A stretch of 64,000 nt of DNA from Chitinophaga lutea (lineage in GTDB: Bacteria; Bacteroidota; Bacteroidia; Chitinophagales; Chitinophagaceae), in contig NZ_RPDH01000002.1 in NCBI RefSeq assembly GCF_003813775.1, forward strand, positions 930,001 through 994,000, read 5' to 3'. A program made the translations under genes and the position numbers. The notes below the pieces were generated by a model that was not told where the DNA came from, did not search any database, and saw nothing but the letters and a program-made list of their open reading frames with translations. Positions 10,126-17,025 of this stretch are shown here, piece after piece (positions within the stretch are counted from its first letter, which is position 1; every line of letters starts with the position of its first letter).

Positions 10126-11151
10126 ATGAAGATCGCAATACTCTCTCCCGTAGCCTGGCGCACGCCGCCGGTGCACTACGGGCCCTGGGAACAAATGGCC
10201 TCGAATGTAGCGGAGGGCCTGGTGAAGCGCGGCTGGAACGTAACGCTGTTCGCCACCGCCAACTCCCTCACCGCCGGTACATTACAGGCCATTTGCCCGG
10301 AAGGGTACGAAGAAAACAGGGAGCTCGACGCGAAGGTGATGGAATGCATGCATATCAGCCTGCTGATGGAACAGGCGCAAGAATACGCCCTTATCCATAA
10401 TCACTTCGACTTCCTGCCCCTCACTTATTCACGGCTGATATCAACACCCATCGTCACCACCATTCACGGTTTCTCCTCCCCGAAAATCATCCCGGTGTAC
10501 GAGCGTTACAACGACGTAGGGCACTATGTGTCCATCAGCAATTCCGACCGCAGCAGCCGGCTGCGTTATGCGGCTACGGTATACAACGGCATCCATTCCG
10601 CAGACTTCAGCTTTAACGACCAGCCGGAAGACTATCTCCTGTTTTTCGGCCGCATCCATCCGCACAAAGGCGCGGCTGACGCAATTGCCATTGCCCGCAA
10701 AACCGGCCACCGGCTGATCATCGCGGGCATCGTGCAGGACGAAGCATACTTCAACGAACAGGTAAAGCCACACATCGACGGGGAACAGATTTCCTACATC
10801 GGCCCGGTAGGCGGCGATGCGCGCAATAAACTGCTGGGGCGCGCCAAGGCGCTGCTGCACCCGATTTACTTCGAGGAGCCTTTCGGATTAAGCGTGGCGG
10901 AAGCCATGATGTGCGGCACGCCAGTGATCGCTTACAAACGCGGTTCCATGCCCGAACTGATCAGACATGGGGAGACAGGCTTCCTTTCCGGCGCATTGGA
11001 CGAAGCGGCAACGTTCGTTTCCGCCCTGCCGCAAATCAGCCGCAAGGCATGCCACGATTGGAGCATGGCGCAGTTCAGCGTACAGAAAATGGTGGACGAT
11101 TACATTAAAGTGTATGAACAGGTGCTGATGAAAACGGTCAGCCTTCCCTAG
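10126..11151 (+). CDS. GT4 family glycosyltransferase
   Basis: A 341-residue GT-B glycosyltransferase. It opens with MKIAILSPVAWRTPPVHYGPWE, the glycine/proline acceptor loop of GT4 enzymes. It has TIHGFSSPKIIPVYERY in the middle, and the donor-site half with FFGRIHPHKGAADAIAIA and EEPFGLSVAEAMMCGTPVIAYKRGS, which includes the EX7E motif of retaining GT-B enzymes. The start is 6 bases after the stop of the fused GT4 gene, so the two are almost certainly co-transcribed. Its stop is 2 bases from the stop of the opposing GH130 gene. Acceptor and donor cannot be read from sequence; context suggests a storage or compatible-solute glycan. Confidence 0.87.
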   Translation: MKIAILSPVAWRTPPVHYGPWEQMASNVAEGLVKRGWNVTLFATANSLTAGTLQAICPEGYEENRELDAKVMECMHISLLMEQAQEYALIHNHFDFLPLTYSRLISTPIVTTIHGFSSPKIIPVYERYNDVGHYVSISNSDRSSRLRYAATVYNGIHSADFSFNDQPEDYLLFFGRIHPHKGAADAIAIARKTGHRLIIAGIVQDEAYFNEQVKPHIDGEQISYIGPVGGDARNKLLGRAKALLHPIYFEEPFGLSVAEAMMCGTPVIAYKRGSMPELIRHGETGFLSGALDEAATFVSALPQISRKACHDWSMAQFSVQKMVDDYIKVYEQVLMKTVSLP

Positions 11152-11153
11152 CC

Positions 11154-12617
11154 TTATCCCTCCTTCACTTTTTCCAGCAGTTGATCCAGGTGCACCGTGG
11201 CGAAGGTAGACGCATAGTCTGACAGCCCGTACGGGATGATCAGCTCGTTGCCGTGTATCATCGAGCCGCAGGAGTACAGCACATTGGGCACGTACCCTTC
11301 GCGCTCGTCTTTATTGGGGATCACGAGCGGTTCTTTCAGGCGGCCGATCTCTATTTTGGGATCCTCGAGGTCGAGCAGGGTGGCGCCGAGGCAATAGGTG
11401 CGCATGGGCCCTACGCCGTGCGTGATCACCAGCCAGCCTTCCGGCGTTTCGATCGGTGAGCCGCAATTGCCGATCTGCACGAACTCCCAGGGATATTTGG
11501 GGGTTTGCAGTATTTCAGGATTCTCCCAGATGTTGATCTTGTCCGAATACATGATGTAGTTGTTGATACCGTCGATGCGGCTCATCATGGCGTAACGGCC
11601 GTTGATCTTGCGGGGAAACAGCGCCAGGTTCTTGTTCTGCGCGCCCTCGCCGTACAGCGGCATGATCTTGAAATGGTAGAAATCCTTCGTCTGCAGCAAT
11701 TTGGGCTGGATGGTGATACCGTCGAATGCGGTGTAGGTGGCGTAATACGTAACGCCGCTCGTATCGCCCGTATAGCGCACGAAACGGGCATCTTCGATCC
11801 CCCTGCTTTCCGCTTCGGAGTACGGGAATATCACCCGGTCGGAAATATCGGTATCGAGAGAAAAATTGATCTCGTAGTAAGAATCCGCCAGCCAGAGCAT
11901 GCGCTCCAGGTTACGCTTCAGCAGGTGGTCCACCTGGTAGCGCTGTTGCATTTCGCGGATCACTTTTTTCAGCTGCGTGTATTCGAAGGTGTCCGGCAGG
12001 CCGTTGCTCACCTCGCGGATAACGGAATCCGGCAGTTTGATGGAAACGGCATTCTGGAAGAACACGTTTTTGTGATAAACGGTGTTGCGGATAATGTCCG
12101 GTTCGTCCACATAATTCCCCGCCGGCACAATGGTGATCTCGTTGTTTTTGTCGATGGTTCCCCGGCGGAAAACGATGGACGATATATGCCCCTCGCCTAC
12201 CGCCCGGAAACTCATGATCACACGTTTTTCTCCTTCTTCGAGGCCGCTCTGGTCAATGTCTTCCACCATGGAAGGATTGAAAAAGGCGGCGGACTCGATG
12301 GAGAATTCGTTGGTATGAAAAGAACCGATGAGGAGTTTCCTCCGGAAATCGAGCTCTTCGAAGTCGATCTTGAGCGCCGTGAAAAGATTCCGCAGTTTGT
12401 CTGCATGGCGCTCGAAGATGCGGGTAATATTGCGATGCCGCTTTGAAAAGTCGCGCAGAATAGGGGTGATACTGATATTCACTTCCTCGTCCGTCATTTC
12501 CATCACCCTGAGGATAATGCCTTTCGCCCGCGCATCGCCGTTGTAGAAAAACCTTGCTACCACGCGTTTCAGGTCGGGCACTACCTTGATCTTTTGCCTT
12601 TCAATAGATAACCGCAT
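11154..12617 (-). CDS. Glycoside hydrolase/phosphorylase family 130-like protein
   Basis: The 487-residue product has a ~120-residue N-terminal extension followed by a five-bladed-propeller region typical of GH130: ARFVRYTGDTSGVTYYATYTA, the blades around LFPRKINGRYAMMSRIDGIN, IGNCGSPIETPEGWLVITHG and PYGLSDYASTFATVHLD. Characterised GH130 members phosphorolyse or hydrolyse beta-linked mannosides, so phosphorolysis of a mannose-containing glycan is a reasonable prediction. It is the last gene of a - strand operon, 25 bp after glgC and two bases from the converging GT4 gene. There is no signal peptide, so it should act in the cytosol. Family call is fairly strong; substrate is inferred. Confidence 0.8.
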   Translation of the reverse strand: MRLSIERQKIKVVPDLKRVVARFFYNGDARAKGIILRVMEMTDEEVNISITPILRDFSKRHRNITRIFERHADKLRNLFTALKIDFEELDFRRKLLIGSFHTNEFSIESAAFFNPSMVEDIDQSGLEEGEKRVIMSFRAVGEGHISSIVFRRGTIDKNNEITIVPAGNYVDEPDIIRNTVYHKNVFFQNAVSIKLPDSVIREVSNGLPDTFEYTQLKKVIREMQQRYQVDHLLKRNLERMLWLADSYYEINFSLDTDISDRVIFPYSEAESRGIEDARFVRYTGDTSGVTYYATYTAFDGITIQPKLLQTKDFYHFKIMPLYGEGAQNKNLALFPRKINGRYAMMSRIDGINNYIMYSDKINIWENPEILQTPKYPWEFVQIGNCGSPIETPEGWLVITHGVGPMRTYCLGATLLDLEDPKIEIGRLKEPLVIPNKDEREGYVPNVLYSCGSMIHGNELIIPYGLSDYASTFATVHLDQLLEKVKEG

Positions 12618-12642
12618 ATCCCGTAATTTTTGTTAACCGTTG

Positions 12643-13920
12643 TTACCCGAGGCACTGGAAGCCATCAGGGAGTATAGCTCCTTTCTTCACAACAACAATG
12701 CCATCCTTGACGGTGTATTTTTCAAAGTCGCCGTCTTCCAGGTGCTTGCCGCCGTTGATGCGCACATCATTGCCGATACAGGCGTTTTTGTCGATGATCG
12801 CATTGTTGATGTAACAGCGATCACCGATGCCGATGGGCGGGCGGCCCTTGCTGCGGGCATTGTTGATCTCGTCGAGCGTCTGGTAAATGTCGTTGCCCAT
12901 CAGGTAGCTGTTGCTGATGGTGGTGCCCTTCCCTATCCGGGTGCGGATGCCCACCACGCAGCGCTCGAGGCGGCTGGCGTTGATGATGCAGCCGTCTGCG
13001 ATCACCGTTTTTTCCAGCGTGGTGCCCGATATCTTGGCCGGCGGCAGCATGCGCGCACGGGAGAAGATCGTTTTGTGGTCGTCGAAGAGGTTGAACTGCG
13101 GGATGTCGTCCGTGAGGCCGAGGTTGGCTTCGAAGAACGAAGAAATGTTCCCGATGTCCGTCCAGTACCCTTCGTACTGGAAACTCAATACTTTCCGCTC
13201 GGAGATGGAGTTGGGGATGATTTCCTTCCCGAAGTCCGTCGATTCCGGCTGGCCGGTGAGCAGGTCGAACAACAGCTGGCGGTTGAAGATGTAAATCCCC
13301 ATGGAAGCCAGGTAAATACGGCCTTCGCGCTGCATTTCAGGGCTCACTTCGCTCGACCAGTCGGGCAGCAGTTCCTTTTTCGGCTTTTCGATGAAAGCGG
13401 AGATGAAACTGTTCTCGTCCGTTTTCAGGATGCCGAACTCCGTCGCCTCCCGGCCGTGCACGGGAATGGTGGCGATCGAGATATCGGCCCCTTTGTCGAT
13501 GTGGTTCTGGATCATTTCCCGGAAATCCATCTGGTAGAGCTGGTCGCCGGACAAAATGAGGGCGTACTCGAACTCGAAGTTTTCAAGGTGCCGCATGATC
13601 TGCCGCACGGCATCGGCCGTGCCCTGGAACCAGGTGGGGTTGTCCGGCGTCTGTTCCGCCGCCAGTATGTCTACGAAAGCCTTGCTGAAATGACTGAAGT
13701 GATAGGTGTTTTTGATGTGTTTGTTGAGCGACGCGGAATTGAACTGCGTCAGTACAAAAATCCGGTGCAGGTCGGCATTAAGACAATTGGATATAGGAAT
13801 ATCCACCAGCCGGTACTTACCGGCAACGGGCACTGCAGGCTTGGAACGGCTGCGGGTTAAGGGATACAGCCGCGTTCCGGCACCTCCTCCGAGAATGATT
13901 GAGATCACTGCATTAGACAT
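12643..13920 (-). CDS. glgC: Glucose-1-phosphate adenylyltransferase
   Basis: GlgC makes ADP-glucose from ATP and glucose-1-phosphate, the committed step of bacterial glycogen synthesis. The 425-residue product begins with the nucleotidyltransferase signature GGGAGTRLYPLTRSRSKPAV and continues KYRLVDIPISNCLNADL, FQGTADAVRQI and LSGDQLYQMDF, then FIEKPKKE. The C-terminal third is a left-handed beta-helix with the expected GTTISNSYLMGNDIYQ repeats. Length and layout match the family. The ATG at 13920 is 11 bp downstream of glgA, and GH130 follows 25 bp on, so the three look like one operon. Confidence 0.95.
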   Translation of the reverse strand: MSNAVISIILGGGAGTRLYPLTRSRSKPAVPVAGKYRLVDIPISNCLNADLHRIFVLTQFNSASLNKHIKNTYHFSHFSKAFVDILAAEQTPDNPTWFQGTADAVRQIMRHLENFEFEYALILSGDQLYQMDFREMIQNHIDKGADISIATIPVHGREATEFGILKTDENSFISAFIEKPKKELLPDWSSEVSPEMQREGRIYLASMGIYIFNRQLLFDLLTGQPESTDFGKEIIPNSISERKVLSFQYEGYWTDIGNISSFFEANLGLTDDIPQFNLFDDHKTIFSRARMLPPAKISGTTLEKTVIADGCIINASRLERCVVGIRTRIGKGTTISNSYLMGNDIYQTLDEINNARSKGRPPIGIGDRCYINNAIIDKNACIGNDVRINGGKHLEDGDFEKYTVKDGIVVVKKGAILPDGFQCLG

Positions 13921-13931
13921 AACGTTATCAT

Positions 13932-15347
13932 TTATTTTAGGCTGGTATACATATTCAGGTACTCACGCGCCGCTTTATTCCAGGAGTGGTCAAGCTGCAT
14001 CACTGTTTTCCTGATTTTCGAGAATTTGGTTTTGTTGCCGTACAGTTCGAGGCCCCTGCCGATGGCATGCACGATGTCGCCCGCAGTGGCATGGAAAAAG
14101 CGGATGCCGAAGCCCCCTTCGTCACCGAAGTCGCGCACCGTATCGATCAGTCCGCCGGTGGTGCGCACCACGGGAATGGTGCCGTAGCGCATGGCGTACA
14201 TCTGGTTCAGCCCGCAGGGCTCCACCCGCGAAGGCATCAGCAAAAAGTCTGCCCCGGCGTACAGCTGATGCGATAAAGTTTCGTTATAACCGATGAACAC
14301 ATTGAAATTCGCGCCGGCATACTGTTTCGCCTGCTGCAGCATCCATTCCGTATGTGCGTCGCCGCTGCCCAGCACCAGGAAGTTGAGGCCGCCGGGATGT
14401 TCCGCCAGCGAACGGCCGATCACTTCGGGCAGCAGGTCGGCCCCTTTGTCGCCCACCAGCCTGCCGATAAAAACAAACAGCGGCAGGTCCGGGTTGAGAC
14501 TAAATGTTTCGCATAAACGAAGTTTGTTCGCTTTTTTCCCTTTCGTGACGTCCTTGACGGCGAAGCGCGCTTCGATCATTTCGTCGGCCGCAGGGTTCCA
14601 CACTTCGTCGTCGATGCCGTTGAGGATGCCGGTGGCTTTGTGCCGCTCCATGTTCAGGAGGGCTTCGAGGCCGTTGGCGTTGCCGAACAGCTCTTCCATA
14701 TAACTCGGCGACACGGTATTGACACGCCAGGCGCTTTTGATGGCCGCGGCCAGCGGGTTAATGGCGCCGTTCCAGTCGAGTATGCCGCTTTTCCAGAGGT
14801 CGAACGACGGGATGAGGTATAACTTGTCCCAGCCGAACTGCCCCTGGTATTGGGCGTTATGAATGGTGAGCACGGTGGCGATGTGCTGCAGCCGTGCGTA
14901 TTTGTAACCGTATTTGACCAGGAAGGGTATCATCCCGGTGTGATGATCGTGGCAATGGATCACGTCGGGCTGGTGCTGCCATTCGTTGAGCCAGTCGAGC
15001 ACCGCGATCTGGAACCCCAGGAAACGTTCCGTATCGTTGGGGTAACCGTATACGCCTTTGGTGTCGAGCAGGCCGGGAATATCCACCTGGTAGAGGTCAA
15101 ACCCCAGCGCATTGGTGCTTTCTTTCCAGATATTGAAATGATACCATTCGTGCCCCACCCACAGGCCGCCCTGATGCACCAGGTCGAAAGTGTGTTTTTC
15201 CCGGAATGGGGTACTATATGCCGGCATCACTACTTTGGCGATGGCGCCTGCCTCGCGCTGGTATTTGGGCAACGCGCCCGCCACATCTCCCAAGCCTCCG
15301 ACCTTTGCCGCGGGGTAGCATTCCGCGCTTACGTGTAAAATCTCCAT
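13932..15347 (-). CDS. glgA: Glycogen/starch synthase, ADP-glucose type
   Basis: GlgA elongates alpha-1,4-glucan from ADP-glucose. The 471-residue product starts MEILHVSAECYPAAKVGGLGDVAGALP, with the KVGGL ADP-glucose-binding motif. It has HCHDHHTGMIPFLV and VLTIHNAQYQGQF in the N-terminal domain, then PLFVFIGRLVGDKGADLLPE and MPSRVEPCGLNQMYAMRYGTIPVVR, the EX7E-type donor site of GT5. It is the first gene of the glgA-glgC-GH130 operon, whose promoter must lie in the 740-bp region upstream. No branching enzyme or glycogen phosphorylase is in the window. Identity is firm. Confidence 0.95.
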   Translation of the reverse strand: MEILHVSAECYPAAKVGGLGDVAGALPKYQREAGAIAKVVMPAYSTPFREKHTFDLVHQGGLWVGHEWYHFNIWKESTNALGFDLYQVDIPGLLDTKGVYGYPNDTERFLGFQIAVLDWLNEWQHQPDVIHCHDHHTGMIPFLVKYGYKYARLQHIATVLTIHNAQYQGQFGWDKLYLIPSFDLWKSGILDWNGAINPLAAAIKSAWRVNTVSPSYMEELFGNANGLEALLNMERHKATGILNGIDDEVWNPAADEMIEARFAVKDVTKGKKANKLRLCETFSLNPDLPLFVFIGRLVGDKGADLLPEVIGRSLAEHPGGLNFLVLGSGDAHTEWMLQQAKQYAGANFNVFIGYNETLSHQLYAGADFLLMPSRVEPCGLNQMYAMRYGTIPVVRTTGGLIDTVRDFGDEGGFGIRFFHATAGDIVHAIGRGLELYGNKTKFSKIRKTVMQLDHSWNKAAREYLNMYTSLK

Positions 15348-15869
15348 ACTGTCCTATTCGATTATAATTTAACCCGGAAAATTGAGAAAAGGAAACGAAA
15401 GTGCGAAAAAGTTATTTTTTTTTCGCTGAAAAAAACCGGCAAATACATCTGGATAATTTACATGTTATAAAAACCACGCATACACGCCCGAATTGCCGTT
15501 GTTCTTTCCCGATAACCCCTGTCACGGCAAAACATCCTGCCTGATTTTCCGGTGGGCATTACCGGGCGTCCGCTATCGATTGGCCGGCCACTGATGACAG
15601 CATCCTCCCGCTTTTTCCCGCTTGATGCACGGAAAATACCTGCTGCCGGTCAGTGACAACGGCAAAAACAGCCCTGCGGTAAATTCCGGCACCATCAATG
15701 TCAACGGGGCGGCCTGCGTCAAACAGGATACAAATCCTCTCCCCTTTCGGGACGGGGAACCGGCAGGCCCGGCATCGTTTCCTTTTTTGGGGCCCGGTAT
15801 GGCGATTGGCCTTCATATTGTGCGCAATTGGCCTGAAATCGTTGCTGCTATTGTTTTTCCTTAGGATGT

Positions 15870-15946
15870 CCCACAGATATCCCACTGATGACCCACTTGT
15901 GAGCCACAGATGTTCCACATCTTAAAAGATGTGGAACATCTGTGGG
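15870..15946. repeat. 11-bp phased NCCAC repeat ending in nested palindrome
   Basis: NCCAC occurs at 15870, 15881, 15892, 15903 and 15914, exactly 11 bp apart. The units are about CCCACAGATAT, CCCACTGATGA, CCCACTTGTGA, GCCACAGATGT and TCCACATCTTA. The complementary GTGGA and GTGGG follow at 15931 and 15942, again 11 bp apart. The last two units form one arm of a perfect palindrome. Because 11 is not a multiple of three, the repeat is not a protein repeat. Function is unknown; helically phased protein sites or a folded DNA/RNA element are possible. Confidence 0.75.
15904..15945. repeat. Perfect 20-bp inverted repeat, 2-base centre
   Basis: The arms at 15904-15923 and 15926-15945 are perfectly complementary over 20 bases around a central AA. 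Each arm is itself a small palindrome: AGATGT TCC ACATCT on the left and AGATGT GGA ACATCT on the right, so alternative folds compete. No T-run follows on either strand, which argues against a simple intrinsic terminator. Confidence 0.85.
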
Positions 15947-16086
15947 ACAGCAGTGTAATAGTACTGTTTTGTTTGTGAGAAGGCATAAAAATTCACCTAA
16001 AGCAGAAACGGGAATGGGATAGGTGCGCACCGGGGAATGAGTATTCAACAGGGAGAATGTCTCCCCGCATTCATTAATTTTACGGT

Positions 16087-16995
16087 ATGCATTTCGGACG
16101 CATAGAAACAGCCCAGCTGAACGATATCGATTTCAAACTGCCTGCGGAACCGCTTTTTAACAAGGAGGTGCTCAGCGGGAAGCGTGTGCCGGCCCCGGCC
16201 GTGTACATGGGCTGCCCCAAATGGGGGCAAAAGGAATGGGTCGGCAAGATTTACCCGAAGGGCACCAAAGAGAAGGATTTCCCGAAAGAATACGTGAAAC
16301 ACTTCGGCACGGTGGAGCTGAACGCCACCCATTACCAGATCTATGGCCCCGAGACCATCCGGAAATGGGCCGCCGTAGCAGCCGGCCGGAATTTCAGGTT
16401 CTGCCCGAAGGTGCCCCGGCAGATCAGCCATTACAGCGCCCTCGGCGCCGATGCCATATTGCCCACCGCCGCCTTCCTGGAGGGCGTACGGGCACTGGAA
16501 GGGCAGCTCGGGCCCATTTTCATGCAGATGAGCGATAAATTCGCGCCCGGGCGCAAAAGCAGCCTGTTCAACTACCTGGCCACCCTTCCCACCGACCTTG
16601 CTTTTTTCCTGGAGGTGCGGCACCCCGACTGGTTCAGCGACCCCGGCCATAGCCACGACCTCTTTCATACCCTCCGCAACCTGGGCATGGGCGCCGTGAT
16701 CACCGATACGGCCGGCCGGCGCGACTGCGCCCATATGCACCTCCCCGCTCCGCGCGCTTTTATCCGGTTCGTGGGCAACAGCCTCCATCCCACCGACTAT
16801 ACCCGCATCGACGACTGGGTGAACCGCATCGCCTACTGGCTGGAACAGGGGCTGGAAGAATTGTATTTTTTCCTTCATATGCCCGACGAGGCGCATACCC
16901 CCGAGCTGGGCGTATATTTTGCGGACCAGCTGAATGCCCGCTGCGGGCTGCAATTGGGGAAACCGGCGTTCGTAAATCACAATACCCTCTTTTAA
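16087..16995 (+). CDS. DUF72 domain-containing protein (YecE-like)
   Basis: The 302-residue protein matches the DUF72/YecE family, a TIM-barrel-like family of unknown activity. Visible hallmarks are MGCPKWGQKEWVGKIYP near residue 40, the stretch VELNATHYQIYGPETIRKWA, FCPKVPRQISHY, FFLEVRHPDWF and the C-terminal FFLHMPDEAHTPELGVYF. An N-terminal extension of ~35 residues precedes the usual start. TAATTTTA at 16075-16082 ends four bases before the ATG and may be a -7 box. It is followed 30 bp later by the FAD/Fe-S dehydrogenase on the same strand, with no obvious functional link. Molecular function is unknown. Confidence 0.85.
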   Translation: MHFGRIETAQLNDIDFKLPAEPLFNKEVLSGKRVPAPAVYMGCPKWGQKEWVGKIYPKGTKEKDFPKEYVKHFGTVELNATHYQIYGPETIRKWAAVAAGRNFRFCPKVPRQISHYSALGADAILPTAAFLEGVRALEGQLGPIFMQMSDKFAPGRKSSLFNYLATLPTDLAFFLEVRHPDWFSDPGHSHDLFHTLRNLGMGAVITDTAGRRDCAHMHLPAPRAFIRFVGNSLHPTDYTRIDDWVNRIAYWLEQGLEELYFFLHMPDEAHTPELGVYFADQLNARCGLQLGKPAFVNHNTLF

Positions 16996-17025
16996 GCTTC
17001 CGGTTTATATATTATTTTCGCCCTC

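Larger units (their letters stand above)
15348..16086. other. 740-bp intergenic region without a convincing gene
   Basis: The part next to glgA is AT-rich and should hold its promoter. The middle contains overlapping open frames on both strands (15559-15918 on -, 15622-15864 on +), but their codon use, with many AGG and AGT codons, is unlike the neighbours, and neither has a recognisable domain. The right part carries the 11-bp phased repeat and perfect palindrome listed separately. The last bases serve as promoter for the DUF72 gene (TAATTTTA at 16075-16082). A decayed gene in the middle cannot be ruled out. Confidence 0.5.

Noticed and set aside
12640..13860. 406-residue + frame opposite glgC
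   Set aside because: Antisense shadow; glgC on - is unmistakable.
15640..15800. Possible cobalamin or other riboswitch-like pairing (TCCCC/GGGGA hairpin)
   Set aside because: No conserved B12-box or other class signature could be matched, and no fitting gene follows.
15622..15864. 80-residue + frame in the same region
   Set aside because: Overlaps the - frame, has no recognisable feature and ends at the repeat.
15559..15918. 119-residue - frame in the glgA upstream region
   Set aside because: Its start lies in the palindrome, codon use differs from neighbours and no motif is recognised; a real or decayed gene is not excluded but not supported.
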